This document shows, one piece after another, positions 44,258 through 53,200 of a stretch of 64,000 nucleotides of DNA (position 1 is the first letter of the stretch; each line of letters opens with the position of its first letter). The position numbers and the translations under genes are program-made. The stretch covers positions 434,001 through 498,000 of the forward strand of contig NZ_NMYC01000005.1 of the NCBI RefSeq assembly GCF_002860345.1, read 5' to 3'. The notes under the pieces were generated by a model that was given only the letters and a program-made list of their open reading frames with translations, was not told the origin of the DNA and made no database searches. Source of the stretch: Bifidobacterium anseris (lineage in GTDB: Bacteria; Actinomycetota; Actinomycetes; Actinomycetales; Bifidobacteriaceae).

Positions 44258-45265
44258 ATGGCGGAAGGAAACATGAGCGGCAACGGCAACAACAACGATG
44301 GCGGTGCTGCGGCTGCGTCGATGTCTGGGTCGGTGGCCGCATCGAGCGCGCAGCAGAATCCGTTCCGCGATGACAATGTCGTCACCGGCGACCTGCCGCT
44401 GACGCGGGCGGTGGCGAATGTCGTGTCGCTCAAATCGGTCGGGTCGACGAACACGGTCGCTGAAACATACATCACAAGCGGGCGGTGGAATCGCAACGGC
44501 ATGACGATTGTCAGCGCGCGGGAGCAGACGGCAGGGCGCGGCCGGCTCGACCACACATGGTTCAGCTCGCCGGGGAAATCGTTCATGATGTCGTTCATTT
44601 CCGCGGTGGGCAAGAATGTGGCATGCGACCCGCAGATCAACGGATGGCTGCAGATGATCGCGGGATTGTCCGTACTCGACGCGCTGCGTGAAACACTGAG
44701 TGAAACGGATATGATGCTCGTGCGCGACCCGGCGAACATCGACGACGCGCGCGACGACGTCATGCTCAAATGGCCGAACGACATCGTCTACCACGGGCAT
44801 AAACTCGGCGGCATCCTCGCGCAGATCGTGACGGTGCCCGCGCCGGACATCGTCGCCGTCATCTATGGGGTCGGGCTCAACATCGACGTGCCGCTTGGTG
44901 AGCTGCCGACCGACGAGGCGACGTCGTGGCAGCTCATCACACAACCCGAGCACGCGGGGGAGCGGCCGAGCACGGAGGCGGTGATGGATCTCATCGCATC
45001 GCGCACGGTAAAACATATCGAGGAGCGGCTGTGGAGTCTTGGGCTGAACCCCGAGGTGGACGTGCAGCATTTGCGGCGCCGGCTCGTGCAGGAAAGTTGG
45101 ACGCTCGGGCATCCGGTCGAGGTGCACTATACGAACGGCGAGACGGAGCGCGGGATTGCGCATGGCATCAACGCCGACGCGTCGCTGTCTATGACGACCT
45201 ACGACGGCGAAGAGCGGATCGTGCACACGGCTGACGTAGGCGTGCTGCCGAACGTGGCGCGCTGA
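44258..45265 (+). CDS. birA: Biotin-[acetyl-CoA-carboxylase] ligase, monofunctional
   Basis: Attaches biotin to the carrier domain of AccBC. 335 residues; GGAGGAG precedes the ATG. Catalytic-domain motifs are VGSTNTVAETY, the biotin/ATP loop EQTAGRGRLDHTWFSSPGKS, LKWPNDIVYHGHKLGGILAQ and YGVGLNI. The first 60 residues are Asn/Gly/Ala/Ser-rich and contain no winged helix, so this is a class I ligase that cannot act as the E. coli type repressor. A C-terminal SH3-like domain ends the protein. It is followed by the biotin transporter and acc genes. Confidence 0.94.
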   Translation: MAEGNMSGNGNNNDGGAAAASMSGSVAASSAQQNPFRDDNVVTGDLPLTRAVANVVSLKSVGSTNTVAETYITSGRWNRNGMTIVSAREQTAGRGRLDHTWFSSPGKSFMMSFISAVGKNVACDPQINGWLQMIAGLSVLDALRETLSETDMMLVRDPANIDDARDDVMLKWPNDIVYHGHKLGGILAQIVTVPAPDIVAVIYGVGLNIDVPLGELPTDEATSWQLITQPEHAGERPSTEAVMDLIASRTVKHIEERLWSLGLNPEVDVQHLRRRLVQESWTLGHPVEVHYTNGETERGIAHGINADASLSMTTYDGEERIVHTADVGVLPNVAR

Positions 45266-45267
45266 GC

Positions 45268-45445
45268 GGGCGACGGGTGGCGGTCGCTGGCGGGCTGGGT
45301 TGCGAACGTGCCGGGTGCGGGGTGCGGCTGCGGCGTTCGCTGGGAGGGGCGGTTGTGATCGTTCCGGGTGCGGATCGTGACGCTGGCGTTCGCTGACGGT
45401 TCGGTTTGCGATCGTTCCGGGTGCGGGGTGCGCCTGGGACGATCG
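45268..45445. repeat. G-rich tandem repeat family 2, block c
   Basis: About three units (GGTTGCGAACGTGCCGGGTG, GGTTGTGATCGTTCCGGGTG, GTTTGCGATCGTTCCGGGTG), with GCGTTCGCTG-type ends. It lies between the convergent birA and bioY. Confidence 0.65.
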
Positions 45446-45456
45446 CAACCGGCGGG

Positions 45457-46113
45457 TCAGCGCAGCTTGGCGAGCGCGATTGGTGTCGCAAGCGAAGCGG
45501 CAAGCGCGGCTTTCAGCAGATCGCCGGGGAGGAAGGCCGACGACGCCATCGCGAGCGGCTTTAGCGGCGCATGCGTCGTCGCCGCCTGAACGAGCACGCC
45601 AACGCCATCCTGCAGCAGCACGCATCCGAGTGCACACGCGAGGAAATAGCCGAGGAAGACCACAATCGGCATCAGCGCGGCCGCGCGCGTGGAGTGAATG
45701 TGGCCGTTGATGCCGTTTCGCGACGCGAACCGCACGATGAGCGCGCCGAGCAGCGACGTGACGATGCCGGCCGGCAGGAACGCATACAGGAAGCCGCATG
45801 TTGGACCGACGAGCGCGGCCGTCGACATGCCGCCCGAGAAGACCGGCAGTCCGCACAGCCCCATCGTCAGGTAGAGGGCGACGGCGCTCGCGACACGTCG
45901 CCAATCGAGCGTCACGGCGGCGATCATCAGCACGAGCGTCTGCAACGTGATCGGCACCGGCGTTCCCGGAATTGCGATGCGACCGATCGCCGCGGCCGCC
46001 CACAACGCCCCGGCCGTGAGCGCTACCGGCAGCGCACCGCCGGCGACACGCCGAATAGTGACTTCTGACGTCCGAATGGTGAGACTGCTGTTGTGGTTCG
46101 ATTGATGATTCAT
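45457..46113 (-). CDS. bioY: Biotin transporter BioY
   Basis: S-component of an energy-coupling-factor biotin importer, 218 residues. ATG at 46113 (MNHQSN) has AAGGAACG before it on the minus strand; the frame continues upstream without a site. Six hydrophobic segments are visible. The diagnostic BioY motif PGTPVPITLQTL is at about residue 50, and GLCGLPVFSGG follows in the next loop. No ECF ATPase or T-component is adjacent, so it may work alone or with a shared module. Divergent from accBC, it fits a biotin-dependent locus. Confidence 0.94.
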   Translation of the reverse strand: MNHQSNHNSSLTIRTSEVTIRRVAGGALPVALTAGALWAAAAIGRIAIPGTPVPITLQTLVLMIAAVTLDWRRVASAVALYLTMGLCGLPVFSGGMSTAALVGPTCGFLYAFLPAGIVTSLLGALIVRFASRNGINGHIHSTRAAALMPIVVFLGYFLACALGCVLLQDGVGVLVQAATTHAPLKPLAMASSAFLPGDLLKAALAASLATPIALAKLR

Positions 46114-46162
46114 CGTCGTTCCTTCATATGTTGTGGACTGTCCGTATCCGCCATCCCCGCCT

Positions 46163-46257
46163 GCTACCGGTAACGGATTGCTGCCGGCGGCACACGGCTG
46201 TCTGTGATCAGGTGCCTCCCGCAACAGGTCGCTACCCGTAACTGGAGGCTACCCGTA
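46163..46257. promoter_or_regulatory. Three GCTACCSGTA repeats in the bioY-accBC control region
   Basis: GCTACCGGTAAC (46163-46174, a near palindrome), GCTACCCGTAAC (46231-46242) and GCTACCCGTA (46248-46257). The last two are 17 bases apart. They lie in the divergent gap between the biotin importer and acetyl-CoA carboxylase genes, where a shared operator would be expected. The binding protein is unknown. Confidence 0.4.
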
Positions 46258-46417
46258 GGAGCCGGGCGGATGGGTTGCAGCTGCGAGATGGTGGGGACGG
46301 GGGTAAGGATACGGAAGGGGACGGGGGACGGGTTTTGTTCACGTCCACAAAAGTCGGGGACGATTCTTGTGGGAACGAAAGTGTCGACGCCTCACGAAAA
46401 AGAGGATGCTGAAACGC

Positions 46418-48445
46418 ATGCTTGACCAAGACCCGACTGTGCATCCACCCACTGCGTGCGCTTCACCGACCCGCACCGACGCATCGTCCCGAACGCCCGG
46501 CCTACGCACGCCCATGGCCGCCGCCGATTCCGCCGCATCCACAACTCCCGACGCCCCAACCCCGATGAAGCTTCTGGTGGCCAATCGGGGGGAGATTGCG
46601 CTGCGCGTCGTGCGGACGGCTCGGGAGATGGGGGTGCCGACCGTCGTCGTCTATGCGGAACAGGATCGCCACTGCCAGTATGTGCGCATGGCCGACGAGG
46701 CGTTTCTGCTGTCCGGCGACACCTATGCGGACACCTATCTCAATGAGGATCTGCTCATCTCGATTCTGCGCCGTTCGGGCGCGAACGCCGTCCACCCCGG
46801 CTACGGCTTCCTCTCCGAAGTGAGTTCCTTCGCGCGCAAGGTGATCGCCGAAGGTGCCATCTGGATTGGCCCGTCGCCGGAGGCGCTCGACGCGCTCGGC
46901 GACAAGATCAGCGCACGCCGCGTCGCCGAAAAAGCCGACGTGCCGCCGGTGCCGGGCATCTCGCACGCCGTCACCGGCATGCGTCCGCTGCTCGACTTCG
47001 CGCACACGCACGGCTATCCGCTGATGCTCAAACGCACTGACGGCGGCGGCGGACGCGGCATCACGCTCGTGCGCAGCGACGACGAGCTGCGCGGCTTCTA
47101 CCTCAACCACAACGCCGCGCAGGGCGGCGACCTCGACGACTATTTCGTCGAACGATTCATCGACAACGGCCGACACGTCGAAACCCAATGCGGCCGCGAC
47201 ATGCACGGCGATTTCACCGTCTATTCGACGCGCGACTGCTCGGTGCAGCGACGCAATCAGAAACTCATCGAAGAGGCGCCGGCGCCGTTCCTGCCCGACG
47301 ACGTCCTCGAACAGCTCGAACGCTACTCGCGTCGCCTGTTTGAAGCGGTCGGCTATGTGGGCCTCGGCACCTGCGAGTTCATGGTGACGCCATCCGGCAA
47401 AGCGTATTTCCTCGAAGTCAATCCGCGTCTGCAGGTGGAACACACGGTCAGCGAGGAGGTCAGCGGCGTCGATCTCGTGCGCGAACAGCTGACGATCGCC
47501 GCCGGCGGTGCGCTGACGCACGCGCCGTCGCCGCGCGGCCACAGTTTCGAACTGCGCATCACGAGCGAGGATCCGCAATCGAATCTGACGCCGTCCGCAG
47601 GCACACTCGAGACGGTGCGTTGGCCGAGCGGCCCGGGCGTGCGCGTCGACTCCGGTGTCCTCGAAGGCGACACGATCTCCCCGAAATTCGATTCGATGAT
47701 GGGCAAACTCGTCGTCACCGCGTCCGATCGCGCGGCGGCCGTCGCACGTGTGCGCCGCGCGCTCGACGAAATCGAAATCACCGGCGTGCCGACCCCGGTC
47801 GAGCTGTACCGCACCGTCTTCGCCGACGACGAATTCACGGCCGAACACGGTGCCGAATTCGCCGTGAGCACGAAATGGCTCGAACGCAAGTATCTCAACC
47901 GCGAGCCGGCGTCGACGCGCAGCGGCCAGCCGGCGTCGCTGAGCGCGTCCGCGGAGCCGGCCGACGCGCACACGCCGAGCGAGGAAATCGTCATCGAAAT
48001 GAATCATCGGCGCGTCGTGCTCACCGTGCCGAGCGACGTCGTCGCGACGCTCACCGGAGGCGCACGCACACGCGCCGCCGAACGCGCGACGCAGCCGCTG
48101 CGCGGTCAGGGCATGCATCACATCGAGCGCGGACGGCAGCGCGAAGACGAACGTTCCGGCGTCATCGCGTCGCCGATGCAGGCGATCGTCACGCGCATCA
48201 CCGTGACGCCGGGGCAGCGGGTGGCCAAAGGCGACCTGCTCGTCGTGCTCGAGTCGATGAAGATGGAAAACTACGTCTACGCGCCCGTCAACGGCGTCGT
48301 CAACAAGATCTTCGCGGCACCCGCGAGCGCCGTCGACGCCGGCGAAACGCTGCTGACGATCGACGTCGAAGGCGCGCATCGCAACGAGGAATCTACAGCT
48401 GCCGAGAACGCGGCTGCCAACACCAGCAAGGGGGAGCAGGCATGA
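46418..48445 (+). CDS. accC: Acetyl/propionyl-CoA carboxylase alpha subunit (biotin carboxylase plus carrier domain)
   Basis: Carboxylates biotin for malonyl-CoA synthesis. About 675 residues. The start is uncertain: ATG 46418 has AGAGG 12 bases upstream, while ATG 46406 is too close to it and ATG 46565 has none. The biotin carboxylase domain begins KLLVANRGEIALRVVRTARE, with KRTDGGGGRGITLV (ATP loop), YFLEVNPRLQVEHTV and EEVSGVDLVREQL. The carrier domain lies at the C-terminus, with Lys615 in ESMKM. The usual motif is EAMKM; Ser replaces Ala here. Its stop overlaps the start of the accD gene (ATGA). Divergent from bioY. Confidence 0.94.
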   Translation: MLDQDPTVHPPTACASPTRTDASSRTPGLRTPMAAADSAASTTPDAPTPMKLLVANRGEIALRVVRTAREMGVPTVVVYAEQDRHCQYVRMADEAFLLSGDTYADTYLNEDLLISILRRSGANAVHPGYGFLSEVSSFARKVIAEGAIWIGPSPEALDALGDKISARRVAEKADVPPVPGISHAVTGMRPLLDFAHTHGYPLMLKRTDGGGGRGITLVRSDDELRGFYLNHNAAQGGDLDDYFVERFIDNGRHVETQCGRDMHGDFTVYSTRDCSVQRRNQKLIEEAPAPFLPDDVLEQLERYSRRLFEAVGYVGLGTCEFMVTPSGKAYFLEVNPRLQVEHTVSEEVSGVDLVREQLTIAAGGALTHAPSPRGHSFELRITSEDPQSNLTPSAGTLETVRWPSGPGVRVDSGVLEGDTISPKFDSMMGKLVVTASDRAAAVARVRRALDEIEITGVPTPVELYRTVFADDEFTAEHGAEFAVSTKWLERKYLNREPASTRSGQPASLSASAEPADAHTPSEEIVIEMNHRRVVLTVPSDVVATLTGGARTRAAERATQPLRGQGMHHIERGRQREDERSGVIASPMQAIVTRITVTPGQRVAKGDLLVVLESMKMENYVYAPVNGVVNKIFAAPASAVDAGETLLTIDVEGAHRNEESTAAENAAANTSKGEQA

Positions 48446-50112
48446 GCGACATCACCGAATCACCGGCGCTGCAGGCGCTCGTCGCCGACGGCACGCTCGA
48501 CGACGCCGTCGCCGCGGCCGTCGATACGCCGCGCGCAGCAACGGAGGGCGACGCGATGGGCGGCGAACGTCAGCCGATCCGGCCGTCTGTGCTCAAGGCG
48601 GCACAGCTGGCGCGCGACGCCGAGGCGCACGCGCGCGACCGTCAGCACGTCAAAGGCAAGCTGACGGCGCGCGAACGGCTCGATCTGCTGCTCGACACCG
48701 GCACCTTCGAGGAAATCGGACGATTCAGCGGCGGCGACATCAACGCAGGGCGCGCCGGCGCGGCCGTCATCACCGGATTCGGCGAAGTCTACGGGCGGCG
48801 CGTCGCCGTCTATGCGCAGGATTTCTCGGTGCGCGGCGGCACACTTGGTGTTGCTGAAGGACGCAAGATCTGCCGGCTGATGGATCAGGCACTCACGTTG
48901 CGCATTCCGATCGTCGCGTTGATCGATTCGGGCGGCGCGCGCATCCAGGAAGGAGTCGCCGCGCTCACACAGTACGGGCGCATCTTCCGGCGCACCTGCG
49001 AGGCGAGCGGCGCCGTCCCGCAGATCTCGCTGATCCTCGGGCCGTGCGCGGGAGGTGCCGTCTACTGCCCGGCGCTGACCGACCTGATCGTCATGACGCG
49101 TGAGAATTCGAACATGTTCGTCACCGGGCCGGACGTCATCAAGGCGGCGACCGGCGAATCAATCAGCATGGACGATCTTGGTGGCGGCGTCGTGCACAGC
49201 ACGACGTCGGGCGTCGCGCACTATCTGGGCGTCGACGAGGCGGATGCGATCGACTATGCGCGCACCGTGCTCGCGTATTTGCCGGCGAATGCGGACGAGC
49301 AGCCGCCGACCTACGCGTATATGGCGACGCGCGCCGACCATGAGGTCGCGCGACGTCTGGGCACGATCGTGCCCGACAACGACCGCCAGCCCTACGATGT
49401 GCTCGACGTCATCCGCTGCGTCGTCGACTACGGCGAGTTCGTGCAGGTGCATGAGCTGTTTGCGCCGTCGGCCGTCGTCGGATTCGCGTGCGTTGACGGC
49501 TACCCGGTCGGCCTCGTCGCGAACCAGCCGAACGTCGACGCCGGCGGTCTCGACGTCGACTCGTCGGAGAAGGTCGCGCGTTTCGTGCGACTGTGCGACG
49601 CGTTCAACCTGCCGGTCGTCACATTGGTGGACACGCCCGGATACAAGCCGGGCGCCGAACAGGAGCACGCCGGCATCATCCGCCGCGGCGCGAAGGTCAT
49701 CTACGCGTATGCGAACGCGCAGGTGCCGCTCGTCACGATCGTGCTGCGCAAGGCGTACGGCGGCGCGTACATCGTCATGGGGTCGAAGTCGATCGGTGCC
49801 GACCTCAACTACGCGTGGCCGGCGGCGCAGATTGCCGTGCTCGGCGCGACCGGCGCCGTCAACATCATCCATCGCAAGGATCTGCAGAAGGCGAGGGATG
49901 CCGGCGCGGACGTCGAGGCGGTGCGTGCGAAGTACGCGGCCGAATACGAACGTACGACCGTCAACGCGAACCTGTCGATGGAAACCGGGCAGATCGACGC
50001 GATGATCGACCCCGAGCAGACACGCGACACCTTGATCGAGGGACTGCGGCTGCTGCGCGGTAAACGACGCGCGCGCCGCGCCGGCAGACACCACGGCAAC
50101 CAACCGCTGTGA
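48442..50112 (+). CDS. accD: Acyl-CoA carboxylase beta subunit (carboxyltransferase)
   Basis: Transfers CO2 from carboxybiotin to acetyl-CoA. 556 residues; ATG 48442 overlaps the upstream stop and GGGGGAGCAGG precedes it. It is of the fused PccB/AccD5 type, with crotonase-like halves: LIDSGGARIQEG and GPCAGGAVYCPAL (N-terminal oxyanion), then DTPGYKPGAEQEHAGIIRRG and RKAYGGAYIVMGSK (C-terminal oxyanion). It has no zinc-finger N-terminus, unlike E. coli AccD. Followed immediately by fas. With AccBC it supplies malonyl-CoA. Confidence 0.95.
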   Translation: MSDITESPALQALVADGTLDDAVAAAVDTPRAATEGDAMGGERQPIRPSVLKAAQLARDAEAHARDRQHVKGKLTARERLDLLLDTGTFEEIGRFSGGDINAGRAGAAVITGFGEVYGRRVAVYAQDFSVRGGTLGVAEGRKICRLMDQALTLRIPIVALIDSGGARIQEGVAALTQYGRIFRRTCEASGAVPQISLILGPCAGGAVYCPALTDLIVMTRENSNMFVTGPDVIKAATGESISMDDLGGGVVHSTTSGVAHYLGVDEADAIDYARTVLAYLPANADEQPPTYAYMATRADHEVARRLGTIVPDNDRQPYDVLDVIRCVVDYGEFVQVHELFAPSAVVGFACVDGYPVGLVANQPNVDAGGLDVDSSEKVARFVRLCDAFNLPVVTLVDTPGYKPGAEQEHAGIIRRGAKVIYAYANAQVPLVTIVLRKAYGGAYIVMGSKSIGADLNYAWPAAQIAVLGATGAVNIIHRKDLQKARDAGADVEAVRAKYAAEYERTTVNANLSMETGQIDAMIDPEQTRDTLIEGLRLLRGKRRARRAGRHHGNQPL

Positions 50113-50222
50113 CGGCGGCCGACTTAACCGCTTCATCAACTGCAAACTCAATCAACTGCAAACGCAATCAAATCAACTCAAGACCACCGAAGAACACCGA
50201 AGAGAAAGCATCACCGATACCG

Positions 50223-53200
50223 ATGAGTACCGCATCATTCATGGAACGACTCCAGCACGAAGCCCACGCCCTGATGTTCGCCGGGCAGTCCACGCCGTGG
50301 ACGACGGCGCTCGCCGAGCTGATGGACGAGCCGATGACCGCCGACGCGCTCAGGGCGGCCGCGCGCCGCGCACACGATCTGCTCACGCCGGTCGCCGCGC
50401 AGCTGCTCGCGACGAGCGGACAAGATGTCGACCTGTTCGACTTCGACGCGAACCCGGCGACGCTCGGCGCGGCCGCGGACGCGACGGCGAGCATCGAAGG
50501 CATCGCGCTCGCCCAGCTCGGCGCCCTGATCGACCTCGAACAGCTCGGCTATGCGATCGCCGACGCGAAGCCGGTCGCGCTGCTCGGCCACTCGCAGGGC
50601 ATCCTCGCCGTGCACATGGCGCAGGCGATCGCCGACGCCGGCTCGATCGAGGCGGCGCGCCCGCGCATCGACGAGATCCTCGCGATCGCCGCGTTGATCG
50701 GCGCCGCCGGCACGCGCGAGGCACGCGCACGACGCATTGTGCGCAAGTTCGGCGAGGCGACGCCGATGCTGTCGGTCAAGGGGATCCTGCCGGCGCAGGC
50801 GGACGCGTTGATCGCACGCGTCGCCGACGCGCTCGGCCCGATCAGCGTCGCCGTCATCAACTCGGCGAACCACGTCGTCCTCTCTGGTCACCCGCAGGAC
50901 CTCGCCGCATTCGCCGACGAGGCGGCGCGCGAGCATCGCCGTCAGGCGCGGCTGCGCGCCGACAAGGTGCGCGGCGGCGACGTCTTCGACCCGGTGCTCG
51001 AATACCTCGAGGTGACGCTGCCGTTCCATTCGCCGCTGATGGCGCAGGCCGTCGAGACGACCGTCACATGGGCGGCCGTATGCGGCATCGACAAGGCACG
51101 CGCGCGCACGCTCGCCGAGGAGGTGCTCGTCAATCAGGTCGACTGGAACATGCAGATCGGCGAACTGCTCAAGGAACACGATCCGCGCACATTGTGGACG
51201 ATCGACCTCGGGCCGGGTATGACGCTCGGCAAGCTGTGCGCGGCCGTCGCTGAAGGCACCGGCGTCGGCGTCGTCGAAGCGTCGGACGTCGCCTCGCGCG
51301 CGGCGCTCGCGACGGCCGTCGACGACCCGGCGCGCCTGCAGAACTGGACGAAGTATGCGCCGCGGCTCGTGCGCACGCCACAGGGTGAGCGTATTGAGAC
51401 GGCGTTCACTCGGCTGACCGGCAAGCCGCCGGTGCTGCTCGCCGGCATGACACCGACGACCGTCGACCCCGAGATCGTCGCCGCGGCCGCGAACGCCGGA
51501 TACTGGGCGGAGCTCGCCGGCGGCGGCCAGGTGACGGCCGAGGTCTTCGACCGTCATATGGCCGAACTCGGCGAACGGCTCGACGAGGGACGCACCGTCG
51601 AATTCAACGCGATGTTCATGGATCGCTATCTGTGGAACCTGCAGTTCGGCTCGTCGCGCATCGTGCCGAAGAAGCGCGCGTCCGGCGCGCCGATCGACGG
51701 CGTCGTCGTCTCTGCCGGCATTCCCGAACTCGACGAGGCGGTCGCGTTGGTCGCGTCGCTCAACGCCGACGGCTTCCCCTACGTATGCTTCAAGCCGGGC
51801 ACCGTCGAGCAGATCCGCCAGGTTGTGCGCATCGCGAAGGCCGTCGTGCCGGCGAAGATCATCGTGCAGGTCGAAGGCGGCTCTGCGGGCGGCCACCACA
51901 GCTGGGAATCGCTTGACGACCTGCTGCTCGCCACCTACGCGCAGGTGCGCGGCCAGGACAACCTCGTGCTCGTCGTCGGCGGCGGCATCGGCACGCCCGA
52001 GCGCGGCGCCGACTACATCACCGGCGCATGGGCGACGCGCTACGGCCGCCCGGCGATGCCCGTCGACGGCGTGCTCGTCGGCACCGCCGTCATGACGGCG
52101 AAGGAGGCGCACACGTCGCCCGAGGTCAAGCGACTGCTCGTCGAGACGCCGGGCATCACGGCGGCCGACACCGATGCGGTCGACGTGTTCGCGCCGCTCG
52201 GCGAACAGTGGGTGCCGAGCGGCAAGGCCGTCGGCGGCGTGACGAGCGGCCTGAGCCATCTGCATGCTGACATCTACGAGCTCGAGAACGCCTCCGCGCG
52301 CTGCGGTCGCCTGCTTGTGCACATCATGAAGCACCCCGAGGAGCTCGAATCGCGCCGCGAGGAGATCATCGAAGCGCTCGACCAGACCGCGAAGCCGTAC
52401 TTCGGCGACCTTGAGACGATGAGCTACGAGGATTGGGCTCGCCGATTCGCCGAACTCGCGTTCCCGTGGGCTGACGGCACATACGCCGACCGCTACCTGC
52501 ATCTGCTGCAGCGCATCGAGGCGCGCGTCATCGACCTCGAACAGGGCGCGTTCACGCCGATGTTCACGCGCCGCGCCGACGTCGAAGCTGACCCCTTCGC
52601 CGCGCTCGCCGCGCTCGTCGAAGCCTATCCGGTGATGCAGGAACTCACGGTGACGCCGACCGATGAGGCGTGGTTCACCGAACTCGTGCGCGAATACCCC
52701 AAGCCGATGCCTTTCGTGCCGGCAATCGACCACGACCTGCTGCGCTGGTGGGGACAGGACCAGCTGTGGCAGTCCGAGGACCCGCGCTATCCGGCCGATT
52801 CGGTGCGCATCATCCCCGGCCCGATCTCGGTGGCCGGCATCACGACGGTCGACGAGCCGGTCGCCGACATCCTCGGCCGCTTCAACGACGCGATGACGGC
52901 GCGCGTGGCAGGCGAAACGGGTGCCGCGGATGTCGACGCGGCCGCCGCCGAGCGCTTCGCGCTGCTCGCCGGCGCCGACGACGCCGAGGACTTCATCCGC
53001 CGCAGTCCGAACCTCTCGTGGATCGGCCATCAGAGCGCCAATCCGGCCTACGGCACCGCGCGCGGCGACAAGACCTACGAATTGATTCATCTCGGCCGCG
53101 ACGAGCAGGCCGGCGTCGAACAGTTCGACCTCGACATCCATCTCGACACGTTCTGGGACGACGAACCGGACGGCGGACTCGACAAGCATGCGGTGCGCGA

